A stretch of DNA of 64,000 nucleotides. It comes from CADEED01 sp035525785. Lineage in GTDB: Bacteria > Pseudomonadota > Gammaproteobacteria > Steroidobacterales > Steroidobacteraceae. Under the pieces are notes generated by a model. The model was not told where the DNA came from. It made no database searches and saw nothing but the letters and a program-made list of their open reading frames with translations. Both the position numbers and the translations under genes were made by a program. The DNA lies in assembly GCA_035525785.1 (NCBI GenBank), contig DATLDQ010000093.1, positions 1 through 64,000 of the forward strand. The letters run 5' to 3'. Shown piece after piece: positions 1 through 8,555 of this stretch (the first letter of the stretch is position 1; every line of letters begins with the position of its first letter).

Positions 1-1350
1 GGACATGTCGGCCTTGGCGGGATAGCCGGCCGCGAGCAAGGCGTCCTTGAGCTTCGCGGTGACGCCGTCCTGTGCCTTCTTGTACTCGGCATTGGAAAGT
101 TTGCCCCCCGGCACCTCAGGCAGCAGGGCCTGGATCGTGACGGGCGCGTCGCCGATCTTCACCTGCGCGCTGGGGCTGGGCGGGGACTCCTCGTTCGAAT
201 AAGAAACACCCATGCGTGACAGCGCGCCTTTCGCCAGGTCACAGGCGCTGGTGTACTGCTTCTTGCCCACGGGATCGAACTGGAAGCTGCACTCATCCGG
301 GTTCGCGACCACGCTGACGGGCGCCGTTTGAACGGCGTGATCGAGCGCCGGGTTCGCGAAGTGCGTGATGGCCTTGAAGATGGGGAAATACGTGAGCGCC
401 GCCAGCAAACAACCCGCGAGCACGATCTTCTTGCGGCCGATCCGGTCCGACAGCGACCCGAACACCACGAAGAACGGCGTGGCGATGAGCAGTGCGGCCG
501 CCATCACGAGCTGCGCGCTCGTCGAATCGACCTGCAGCGTCTTCTCGAGGAACAGCAACGCGTAGAACTGGCCGCCGTACCACACCACCGCCTGGCCGGC
601 CGTCGCGCCTAACAAGGCGAGAATGACGATCTTGAGATTCGCCCACTGGCCGAACGACTCCGACAGCGGCGCCTTCGACAGCTTGCCCGAGGCCTTGATC
701 TCCTGGAACACCGGCGATTCCTGCAATTGCATGCGGATGTACACGGAGATCGCGAGCAGCGCGATCGACAGCAGGAATGGCAGGCGCCAGCCCCAGGCAT
801 CGAACTGTTCGGGGGTCATCGCCGCGCGGCACGCGAGAATGACGAGCAGCGAGAGGAAGAAGCCCAGCGTGGCCGTGGTCTGGATCCAGCTCGTGTACAG
901 GCCGCGCCGGCCTTCCGGCGCGTGTTCGGCTATGTAGGTGGCCGCCCCGCCGTACTGGCCGCCGAGCGCGAGGCCCTGCAGCAGCCGCAGCAGGATGAAG
1001 ATGATCGGCGCGGCGACGCCGGCCGTCTCGTAGGTCGGCAGGACACCGACGAGCGCGGTCGACGCGCCCATGATCACGATCGTGACGAGGAAGGTGTATT
1101 TGCGACCGACGAGGTCGCCGAGCCGGCCGAAGACGAGAGCGCCGAACGGCCGGACGAAGAAGCCGGCCGCGAACACCAGCAGCGCGAACAGGAACGCCGT
1201 GGTGTCGTTCATGCCCGAGAAGAACTTCTTGGTGATGATCGTGACGAGCGAGCCGTACAGGTAGAAGTCGTACCACTCGAACACCGTGCCGAGCGAAGAC
1301 GCGAAGATGACGCGCCGGTGCGCGGTGTCGATGCCTTTTTGTCCTGTCAC
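1..1350 (-). CDS. MHS-family MFS transporter (C-terminus outside window)
   Basis: Inner-membrane proton-coupled transporter of the metabolite:H+ symporter (MHS) family, which includes ShiA, KgtP and ProP; the substrate cannot be told from sequence. The N-terminus carries FEWYDFYLYGS and the family signature FFVRPFGALVFGRLGD. Several hydrophobic segments follow, then GSLSDRIGRKK at the centre of the second half. After roughly residue 340 there is an unusual hydrophilic stretch of about 110 residues, probably a long extracytoplasmic loop, before the reading frame leaves the window. I chose the GTG at 1348-1350 because AGGGGGGC precedes it and the family N-terminus starts right there. The gene diverges from the UvrA gene. 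Confidence 0.85.
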   Translation of the reverse strand, partial: MTGQKGIDTAHRRVIFASSLGTVFEWYDFYLYGSLVTIITKKFFSGMNDTTAFLFALLVFAAGFFVRPFGALVFGRLGDLVGRKYTFLVTIVIMGASTALVGVLPTYETAGVAAPIIFILLRLLQGLALGGQYGGAATYIAEHAPEGRRGLYTSWIQTTATLGFFLSLLVILACRAAMTPEQFDAWGWRLPFLLSIALLAISVYIRMQLQESPVFQEIKASGKLSKAPLSESFGQWANLKIVILALLGATAGQAVVWYGGQFYALLFLEKTLQVDSTSAQLVMAAALLIATPFFVVFGSLSDRIGRKKIVLAGCLLAALTYFPIFKAITHFANPALDHAVQTAPVSVVANPDECSFQFDPVGKKQYTSACDLAKGALSRMGVSYSNEESPPSPSAQVKIGDAPVTIQALLPEVPGGKLSNAEYKKAQDGVTAKLKDALLAAGYPAKADMS

Positions 1351-1518
1351 GAGCCCCCCTGATCTTTTCGATTGTTGTGGCGCTTACGATACTTGAAGCA
1401 TTCGAAAATCGCCGCATTTCCCCGGGTCCGCGGCGCGCCCGCCCGCAATCCCACACAGCCCTCTTGACGCGGTCGGTACAATGACCGATCCGCGCCTGCA
1501 TCGAACGCTCGCTACACC

Positions 1519-4500
1519 ATGGACAAGCTCGTCACCTCCGCCAAACCCCTGCCCGCCGCGAAGAAGGCGGCGGCGGATCAGTACGCCTGCATCGCCGTGC
1601 ATGGCGCGCGTCAGAACAACCTGAAAAATCTCGACATCGAGATCCCGCTGCACGAGCTCGTGGTCGTGACGGGCGTGTCCGGCTCGGGCAAGTCGTCGTT
1701 GGTGTTCGATACTTTGTATGCCGAAGGTCAGCGCCGTTACGTCGAGACCTTCTCGCCTTATGCGCGGCAATTCCTCGACCGCATGGACAAGCCGGCCGTG
1801 GACCGCGTGGACGGCATCCCTCCCGCGATCGCCATCGATCAGACCAACCCGGTGCGCACATCGCGCTCGACGGTCGGCACGATGACCGAGCTCAACGATC
1901 ACCTGAAGCTGCTGTTTGCCCGCGCCGCACAGCTCTATTGCCGGCAATGCGGCAAGCCCGTGCGCCGCGATTCCGCCTCCAGCATGTACGAAGATGCGAT
2001 GCAGCGCGCGGCCGCGGGCGGCGATCCGCGCGTGTACATCTGCTTCCCGGTGGACGTGCCGAAGAACTTCAAGGAAGCCGAAGTCCGCAAGATGCTCGAG
2101 GGCCAGGGTTACACGCGCGTGCACGAGCGGGTGGGCAATTGTCTCGAGGTGGTGCAGGACCGCCTGCGGCTGGTCAACGCCGAGCGTGCGCGCGTCATGG
2201 AATCGCTCGAGACCGCGCTGCGCATGGGGCGCGGCCGGGTGTCGCTGCACGTCGTCGACGACACGCCTGCGTCCGCGGAAGACGGGCCGAAATCGGTAGA
2301 TAGATGGAAGTATTCCACCGACCTGCACTGCGCCGATTGCGACATCCACTATCGCGACCCGGTGCCCTCGCTGTTCTCGTTCAATTCGCCCGTGGGGGCG
2401 TGCGAGACCTGCCGCGGCTTCGGCCGCATCATCGGCATCGATTACGGGCTCGTGGTGCCCGATGAAACGAAGACGCTGTCCGGCGGCGCCGTCAAACCCT
2501 GGCAGACGAAGTCGTACAAGGAATGCCAGGACGACCTGGTGAAGTTCGCGAAGAAGCGCGACATCCCGCTCGACACGCCCTGGTACCAGCTCAACGACGA
2601 CCAGCGGAAGTGGGTCATCGAGGGCGAGGGCAAGTGGGAGAAGAAGGTCTGGTACGGCGCGAAGAGATTCTTCGAGTGGCTGGAGACCAAGGCCTACAAG
2701 ATGCACGTGCGCGTGCTGCTGTCGCGCTACCGCGCCTACACGCCGTGCACCGCCTGCAGCGGCTCGCGGCTCAAGCCCGAGGCTTTGCTGTGGAAGATAG
2801 AAGGGCGCAACGTACACGACCTGGTGCTGCTGTCGCTCGACAAATGCCGGAGATTCTTCGAGGAGCTCAAGCTGCCCGCGCCGCTCGACGAAGCCGCGGA
2901 CCTGCTGCTGCGCGAGGTGCGCGCGCGCTTCGCGTACCTGTGCGAGGTGGGGCTGGGGTATCTCACGCTCGACCGTCAGTCGCGCACCTTGTCGGGGGGC
3001 GAGGTCCAGCGCATCAATCTCACTACCGCGCTCGGCACGTCGCTGGTGAACACGCTGTTCGTGCTGGATGAGCCATCCATCGGCCTGCATCCGCGCGACA
3101 TGCAGCGCGTGACGCAGGTGATGCATCGCCTGCGCGACGCGGGCAACTCGCTGGTGGTGGTGGAACACGATCCACAGATCATGCTGGCCGCGGACCGTCT
3201 GCTCGACATGGGGCCGGGCGCGGGCGAGCGCGGCGGCGAGATCGTCGCGTTCGACACGCCCGAGGCGGTCCGCGCGAATCCGCGTTCGCTGACCGGCCAG
3301 TATCTGTCGGGAGCCCGACAGGTCGCGCCACGCGCGGCGCCGGTGAAGCCCGTGGAGAACGAGCCGCCCCAGGCCCGCATGGTGCCATCGCAGAAGGCCA
3401 TCAAGCTGCGCGGCGTCACGCAGCACAATCTCAAGAACATCGACGTGGAATTCCCGCTGCGGCGGCTGGTGTGCATCACCGGTGTCAGCGGCTCGGGCAA
3501 GTCCACGCTGATCGAAGACGTGCTGTACAAGGCCATGCGCAAGGCGCTGGGTCAGCCCAGCGAGATGCCGGGCGCTTACGACCGGCTCGAAGGGGCGGAC
3601 CTGGTCGACGACGTGGTCATGGTCGACCAGAGCTCCATCGGCCGAACTACCCGCTCCAACCCGGCGAGCTACGTCGGCGCTTTCGACGTGGTGCGCGAGC
3701 TGTTCTCGAGCGAAGCGACCGCCCGGTCGCGCGGCTACACGGCCGGCACCTTCTCGTTCAACTCGGGTACGGGCCGTTGCCCGACGTGCACCGGCAACGG
3801 CTTCGAGCACGTGGAGATGCAGTTCCTGTCCGATGTGTACCTGCGTTGCCCCGACTGCGATGGCAAGCGCTATCGCGCCGAGACGCTCGAAATCCGCCGT
3901 GAAGGCGCGGACGGCACCCGCAAGAACATCGCCGACGTGCTCGACATGACGGTCACCGAGGCATTGTCGTTCTTCAAGGACAAGTCCGCGGTGCATGCGC
4001 GCCTGCAGCCACTCGTGGACGTGGGCCTCGAGTACGTGAAGCTGGGGCAGCCCGTGCCCACGCTCTCGGGTGGCGAGGCGCAGCGCCTCAAGCTCGCCGG
4101 GCATCTGGCCGAGGCTGCCGTCGACGACACGCCCTCGGTGCGCGGCAAGCTGTTCCTGTTCGACGAGCCCACCACCGGCCTGCACTTCGACGACGTCGCC
4201 AAGCTGCTGCGGGCATTCCGCAAGCTGCTCAAGATCGGTCACTCGCTGCTGGTGATCGAGCACAACCTCGACGTCATGCGCGCGGCCGACTGGCTCATCG
4301 ACCTCGGCCCCGAAGGTGGTGACGGCGGCGGCCAGCTGGTGATCGCCGGTACGCCCGCGCAGGTCGAGGCCCATCCGACGTCGCACACCGGCAAGGCCCT
4401 GCGCGAATACCTGGTGCCGGAAAAGGGGACAGATCTATTTTTCGCCCCTCGCGTCGCCGAACCCGCCGCCACCCCTGTGGCGAAAAATAGATCTGTCCCC

Positions 4501-7089
4501 TTTTCCAATTCCATCACCATCCACCACGCGCGCGAGCACAACCTGCAGAACATCGACGTGGAGATCCCGCGCGGGGGCTTCACGGTGGTCACGGGCGTGT
4601 CGGGCTCGGGCAAGTCGACGCTCGCGTTCGACATCATCTTCAACGAAGGCCAGCGCCGCTATCTCGAATCGTTGAACGCCTACGCGCGGCAGTTCGTGCA
4701 GCCGGCGGCGCGTCCGGACGTCGACGCCATCTACGGCATCCCGCCCACCGTGGCCATCGAGCAGCGCACCAGCCGCGGGGGACGCAAGTCCACGGTGGCG
4801 ACCCTCACCGAGATCTATCACTTCCTTCGGCTGCTCTATCAGAAGCTCGGCACGCAGTTCTGCCCGAACTGCGACGTGCCGATCGAGCCGCAGACCGCCG
4901 CGTCGATCGCGGAGCGCCTGCTCAAGCAGCACAAGGGCGGCCGCATCACCTTGCTGGCGCCGCTGGTCGTGGCACGCAAGGGTTACTACACCGAGCTCGC
5001 CAAGTGGGCCAACGCGCGCGGCTACAAGCAACTGCGCGTCGACGGCGAGATGCTGACCACCTACCAGTGGCCGCGCCTGAACCGCTTCAAGGAGCACACC
5101 ATCGAGCTGCCCGTCGCCACCATGACGGTGCAGAAGGACAGCGCCGATTCTCTCGAGCGCAATCTCATCAAGGCGCTGGATCTCGGCAAGGGCCTGGTCC
5201 ACGTGCTCGACCCCGACGCGAAGAAACCCAAGGTGCAGGTGTTCAGCATCAAGCGTGCCTGCCCGAACTGCGGCACCAGCTTCGCCGAGCTCGACCCGCG
5301 GCTGTTCTCGTTCAACAGCAAGCACGGCTGGTGCGAGGATTGTTTCGGCACGGGCATGCAGCTCGAGGATTTCGACGAGGAACAGAGCGGCGAGGAGCGC
5401 GCCTGGGAGGACGCCGAAGGTGCCGACCTCGCCTGCGAGACCTGCGCAGGCCAGCGCCTGAACCCCGTGGCGCTGCACGTGAAGTTCCGCGACCAGAACA
5501 TCGCCGAGCTCACGCAGCGCGCCATCGACGACACCGTCGATTTCATCGCGAACCTCAAGCTCAGCAAGCGCGAGGCCGAGATCGCGCGCGACCTCATGGC
5601 CGAGATCAAGGCGCGCCTGTCGTTCCTGCAGCGCGTCGGCCTCGGCTATCTACCGCTCGACCGTTCGGCGCCCACGCTCTCGGGCGGCGAGGCGCAGCGC
5701 ATCCGGCTGGCCGCCCAGCTCGGCTCGAACCTGCAGGGCGTCTGCTACGTGCTCGACGAGCCCACCATCGGCCTGCATCCGCGCGACAACAAGGTGCTGC
5801 TCGATGCGCTGTCCGAACTGGCCAAGCATCGCAACACGCTGGTGGTCGTCGAACACGACGAGGACACGATCCGCCGCGCGGATCACGTGATCGATCTCGG
5901 CCCCGGCGCGGGCGTGCGCGGCGGCCGCGTGGTCGCCGCCGGCAACGTGCGCGAGCTCATGAACAACCCGGCGTCGATCACCGGGCGTTTCCTCGCGAAG
6001 CCGCTCGCGCACGACCTCGAGCCCAAGCGTCCCACGCCACCGAAAGCGCCACGCCTGCAGCTCGAAGCGGTCGAGCTGCACAACGTGCGCAAGGAAGACA
6101 TCGACATTCCGGTCGGCAGGCTGGTGGTTGTGACCGGCGTATCCGGGTCGGGAAAATCGACCGTCGCGCGCGACGTGCTCTATGCCAATCTCAAGCAGAT
6201 CGTCGGTGCGAAGAGAGGCGCCAAACTACCGGAGCTGCGCGGCGTCGGCGCGGTGCACGGCGTCGAACAGATCGACCGCGTGCTCGAGGTGGACCAGACG
6301 CCCATCGGCAAGACGCCCCGCTCCTGCCCGGCCACCTACATCGGCTTCTGGGACGACATCCGCAAGATCTTCGCCAACACCACGGAAGCGAAGATCGCCG
6401 GCTATACCACCAGCCGCTTCAGCTTCAACACCTCGGGTGGACGCTGCGAGGCCTGCGAAGGCCAGGGCATGCAGACCATCGAGATGAACTTCCTGCCGGA
6501 CGTGAAAGTGCCCTGCGACGTGTGCCGCCGCCAACGCTTCAACCCGGAGACGCTGAGCATCCTGTGGCGCGGCAAGTCCATCGGCGACCTGCTGAACATG
6601 AACATCGACGACGCGGTGGAGTTCTTCGCGGCGCATTCGTCGATCCACCATGCGCTGCGACTGCTGCAAGACGTGGGCCTCGGCTATCTCACGCTCGGGC
6701 AGCCCTCGCCCACGCTCTCGGGTGGTGAGGCGCAACGCATCAAGCTCGTGACCGAACTCGCAAAGGTACGCGGCGAGGAGCGTCGCGGCCCACGACAGAA
6801 AGCACCCCACACACTGTACGTACTGGATGAACCCACCGTGGGCCTGCACATGGCCGATGTCGAAAAGCTGATTCACGTGCTGCATCGCCTGGTGGACGCG
6901 GGCAATTCCGTCGTGGTGGTCGAGCACAACCTCGACGTCATGGCCGAGGCCGACTGGATCATCGACATGGGGCCGGAAGCCGGCGCCGCCGGTGGCCGGG
7001 TCGTCGCCTGCGGACCGCCCAAGGCGGTGATGAAGGTGGCTGCCTCGCGCACGGGCGTGTGCCTCAAGGAGTTCGTCGCGGCCCGGTAG
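1519..7089 (+). CDS. uvrA: Tandem (double-length) UvrA-type excinuclease ATPase
   Basis: An 1856-residue protein, about twice the roughly 940 residues of canonical UvrA, made of two complete UvrA-like halves (about 1-965 and 1000-1856). Four Walker A motifs (GVSGSGKS, near residues 52, 654, 1025 and 1539) and four LSGGE signatures (near 490, 848, 1387 and 1732) are all intact. Both halves keep the paired CxxC zinc knuckles of UvrA. UvrA is a DNA-damage-sensing dimer; a tandem fusion could act as a covalent pseudo-dimer. Duplicated UvrA proteins are known in proteobacteria, and a non-housekeeping role such as drug-DNA adduct removal is possible. The linker at 967-996 is encoded by a palindromic repeat. 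Its stop codon directly abuts that of the convergent regulator gene. Confidence 0.9.
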   Translation: MDKLVTSAKPLPAAKKAAADQYACIAVHGARQNNLKNLDIEIPLHELVVVTGVSGSGKSSLVFDTLYAEGQRRYVETFSPYARQFLDRMDKPAVDRVDGIPPAIAIDQTNPVRTSRSTVGTMTELNDHLKLLFARAAQLYCRQCGKPVRRDSASSMYEDAMQRAAAGGDPRVYICFPVDVPKNFKEAEVRKMLEGQGYTRVHERVGNCLEVVQDRLRLVNAERARVMESLETALRMGRGRVSLHVVDDTPASAEDGPKSVDRWKYSTDLHCADCDIHYRDPVPSLFSFNSPVGACETCRGFGRIIGIDYGLVVPDETKTLSGGAVKPWQTKSYKECQDDLVKFAKKRDIPLDTPWYQLNDDQRKWVIEGEGKWEKKVWYGAKRFFEWLETKAYKMHVRVLLSRYRAYTPCTACSGSRLKPEALLWKIEGRNVHDLVLLSLDKCRRFFEELKLPAPLDEAADLLLREVRARFAYLCEVGLGYLTLDRQSRTLSGGEVQRINLTTALGTSLVNTLFVLDEPSIGLHPRDMQRVTQVMHRLRDAGNSLVVVEHDPQIMLAADRLLDMGPGAGERGGEIVAFDTPEAVRANPRSLTGQYLSGARQVAPRAAPVKPVENEPPQARMVPSQKAIKLRGVTQHNLKNIDVEFPLRRLVCITGVSGSGKSTLIEDVLYKAMRKALGQPSEMPGAYDRLEGADLVDDVVMVDQSSIGRTTRSNPASYVGAFDVVRELFSSEATARSRGYTAGTFSFNSGTGRCPTCTGNGFEHVEMQFLSDVYLRCPDCDGKRYRAETLEIRREGADGTRKNIADVLDMTVTEALSFFKDKSAVHARLQPLVDVGLEYVKLGQPVPTLSGGEAQRLKLAGHLAEAAVDDTPSVRGKLFLFDEPTTGLHFDDVAKLLRAFRKLLKIGHSLLVIEHNLDVMRAADWLIDLGPEGGDGGGQLVIAGTPAQVEAHPTSHTGKALREYLVPEKGTDLFFAPRVAEPAATPVAKNRSVPFSNSITIHHAREHNLQNIDVEIPRGGFTVVTGVSGSGKSTLAFDIIFNEGQRRYLESLNAYARQFVQPAARPDVDAIYGIPPTVAIEQRTSRGGRKSTVATLTEIYHFLRLLYQKLGTQFCPNCDVPIEPQTAASIAERLLKQHKGGRITLLAPLVVARKGYYTELAKWANARGYKQLRVDGEMLTTYQWPRLNRFKEHTIELPVATMTVQKDSADSLERNLIKALDLGKGLVHVLDPDAKKPKVQVFSIKRACPNCGTSFAELDPRLFSFNSKHGWCEDCFGTGMQLEDFDEEQSGEERAWEDAEGADLACETCAGQRLNPVALHVKFRDQNIAELTQRAIDDTVDFIANLKLSKREAEIARDLMAEIKARLSFLQRVGLGYLPLDRSAPTLSGGEAQRIRLAAQLGSNLQGVCYVLDEPTIGLHPRDNKVLLDALSELAKHRNTLVVVEHDEDTIRRADHVIDLGPGAGVRGGRVVAAGNVRELMNNPASITGRFLAKPLAHDLEPKRPTPPKAPRLQLEAVELHNVRKEDIDIPVGRLVVVTGVSGSGKSTVARDVLYANLKQIVGAKRGAKLPELRGVGAVHGVEQIDRVLEVDQTPIGKTPRSCPATYIGFWDDIRKIFANTTEAKIAGYTTSRFSFNTSGGRCEACEGQGMQTIEMNFLPDVKVPCDVCRRQRFNPETLSILWRGKSIGDLLNMNIDDAVEFFAAHSSIHHALRLLQDVGLGYLTLGQPSPTLSGGEAQRIKLVTELAKVRGEERRGPRQKAPHTLYVLDEPTVGLHMADVEKLIHVLHRLVDAGNSVVVVEHNLDVMAEADWIIDMGPEAGAAGGRVVACGPPKAVMKVAASRTGVCLKEFVAAR
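4419..4506. repeat. Palindromic in-frame repeat element, copy 1 (inside uvrA)
   Basis: Two perfect 28-bp inverted arms (4419-4446 and 4479-4506) around a 32-bp spacer. The core of the arm is GGGGACAGATCTATTTTT. It lies inside the UvrA gene without breaking the frame and encodes EKGTDLFF, a variable spacer, then KNRSVPFS. Because it is a palindrome, the opposite strand encodes the same peptide ends. A second copy is at 17418-17498. Arms like these resemble REP-type sequences mobilised by Y1 (RAYT) transposases; that link is from memory and no transposase is present here. Confidence 0.9.
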
Positions 7090-8172
7090 CTAGTGCGCGC
7101 TGATCTGCGCGAGATACTCCCAGCCGGGCTTCGAGGCCTCGTGCTGGCCGAACGCGGCGATCCACCGCGCGTGCAGGACCGGGTCGCCCACGCCTTCGTC
7201 CTGGCAGATTTTCGCGTAGCGGGCGGCCAGGCTGCGCGCCTCGGGGTCGGCAGGCTGTTTGTCGAGGCCGCGCAGGCGCATCGCTTCGGTGACGACGGGT
7301 ATGAGGAGCTTGGTCGAGCGCGACGCCATGCGCGCGTCATGGATGAACTTCTCGAGCCGTGCCGCATCTTCGGCGCTGTCCGGCGACGCGGTGCGCGCCA
7401 TGAGCTTGCCCCCGAGGATGAACCATGCGCGCGTCACCTCCGGGTTCCACTCGAGCTGTTCGAGCTGGCGCTGACGCAGATTGCTCTTGAGCCAGAGCGC
7501 GAACGAGCGATCCATCACTTCCTGCACGGCCTCGGAATCCGGCGTGGCGCCGCGTTTCATCAGCGCGTGGAAATCCTGCATGATCGCGCGATATGCCGTG
7601 GTCTCTTCGCTCTCGAAGACTTCCTTCGGATGGCGCTTGGCCCAGTAGGTAAGCCACTCGCGCTCCTGCTCGGGCGTGATGTGCTGGTTGATGAGCTCGC
7701 GGACGATGGCCTGCATGTTGCTCACTTCGGTGCTCCTCATTAATTCGCAGAGTTCGTTGATGGAAAGGTTGGCGCGGGACTTCAGCCGCGCGGTCGCCGA
7801 CTGGATCAGCGCGATCGTGCGGTCCGCGGCCATCCTCCTCGCGGACCAGTTCCGCAGCTGCAGATCGAGCACCTGCACCAGCGCCGGCGGCGAGGATCCG
7901 AATGCCTTGCGGACCTCGCGCAGCGACAGGCCGAAGCCCTTGAGCGCGACGATGGTGTTCAGGCGGATGAGCTCGTCGGGGCCGTAAAGACGCCAGCCCT
8001 TGGCCGAGCGCGCGGGTTTCAGCAGCCCGGCGCGTTCGTAGACGCGCAGCGCGCGGACGGTGAGCCCGGTGCGCCGCGCGCAATCGGCGGCGGAAAGGCC
8101 CGTGACCGCCGACATTTTCGCGGCGGGCCGCGAATTCCCGGGCGTCACTTTGGTTTTCTTCGACTTCGGCAT
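7090..8172 (-). CDS. MerR-type transcriptional regulator with long helical C-terminus
   Basis: DNA-binding regulator of 360 residues. The N-terminal third has the MerR winged helix-turn-helix, visible as TVRALRVYERAGLL followed by GWRLYGPDELIRLNTIVAL and FGLSLREVRKAF. The remaining 240 or so residues are charged and mostly helical, resembling the TipAS-like effector regions of large MerR regulators, with no cysteines typical of metal sensors. It therefore probably senses an organic ligand; this is inference. An ATG at 8229 is also in frame but would overlap the start of the divergent Cys-rich gene, so MPKSKKTK at 8172 is preferred. The gene ends exactly where the UvrA gene ends on the other strand. 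Confidence 0.8.
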   Translation of the reverse strand: MPKSKKTKVTPGNSRPAAKMSAVTGLSAADCARRTGLTVRALRVYERAGLLKPARSAKGWRLYGPDELIRLNTIVALKGFGLSLREVRKAFGSSPPALVQVLDLQLRNWSARRMAADRTIALIQSATARLKSRANLSINELCELMRSTEVSNMQAIVRELINQHITPEQEREWLTYWAKRHPKEVFESEETTAYRAIMQDFHALMKRGATPDSEAVQEVMDRSFALWLKSNLRQRQLEQLEWNPEVTRAWFILGGKLMARTASPDSAEDAARLEKFIHDARMASRSTKLLIPVVTEAMRLRGLDKQPADPEARSLAARYAKICQDEGVGDPVLHARWIAAFGQHEASKPGWEYLAQISAH

Positions 8173-8179
8173 CGGGCGC

Positions 8180-8210
8180 AGCCTAGGGTATGACGCAAGG
8201 TCCGGGTCAA
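8180..8210 (-). promoter_or_regulatory. Candidate promoter of the MerR-type gene with a 19-bp spacer
   Basis: On the minus strand TTGACC (8205-8210) and TAGGCT (8180-8185) are separated by 19 bp, the overlong spacing typical of MerR-controlled promoters. AGCCTAG occurs twice in the same orientation, at 8180 and 8210. On the plus strand TAGAAT (8214-8219) lies so close to the ATG at 8228 that a transcript from it would be nearly leaderless. Assignment is by eye only. Confidence 0.35.
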
Positions 8211-8227
8211 GCCTAGAATCGTCTCCC

Positions 8228-8527
8228 ATGGGTCACGGCCTCTCCTGCTGGAAATGCGGCGCTTCGCTGGAAGCGCTCAGCATGCCGTTGCGGCGCCTCG
8301 ACGCCTGCAAGGCCTGCAACAACGAGTTGCATGTGTGCCGACTCTGCGTCGAATACGACACGCACGTCGCCAAGCACTGCCGCGAGCCGACGGCCGAGGA
8401 AGTACGCGACAAGACCAAGGCGAACTTCTGCGATCACTTCAAGCCGAAGCCGGGCGCGTATGTCGCGCCCACCGGCGAAGCGGACGCCGCGAAGGCGGCG
8501 CTCGAAGCGCTGTTCGGAAGGAAATGA
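8228..8527 (+). CDS. Small cysteine-rich conserved protein, likely zinc-binding
   Basis: Ninety-nine residues with CWKCG at the start, then CKACNNELHVCRLC, KHCREP and NFCDHFKP: eight cysteines, mostly in CxxC pairs, which points to one or two structural zinc sites. I recognise the pattern as a widespread proteobacterial family of unknown function, from memory only. There is no signal peptide, so it should be cytosolic. It is divergent from the MerR-type gene and shares its short control region. The glycosidase gene begins 28 bp downstream. Confidence 0.7.
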   Translation: MGHGLSCWKCGASLEALSMPLRRLDACKACNNELHVCRLCVEYDTHVAKHCREPTAEEVRDKTKANFCDHFKPKPGAYVAPTGEADAAKAALEALFGRK

Positions 8528-8555
8528 TCGCGCTCATTCGCAGAGGGAAGCCGTC

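Noticed and set aside
1384..4386. 1000-residue open frame antisense to the UvrA gene
   Set aside because: It is low-complexity and rich in His, Arg and Ala, with no family motif, and lies opposite a protein with full UvrA motifs. It arises from G+C-rich codon use.
5004..6728. 574-residue Arg-rich frame inside the UvrA gene, same strand
   Set aside because: A frame-shifted shadow; the in-frame product has intact Walker and signature motifs throughout.
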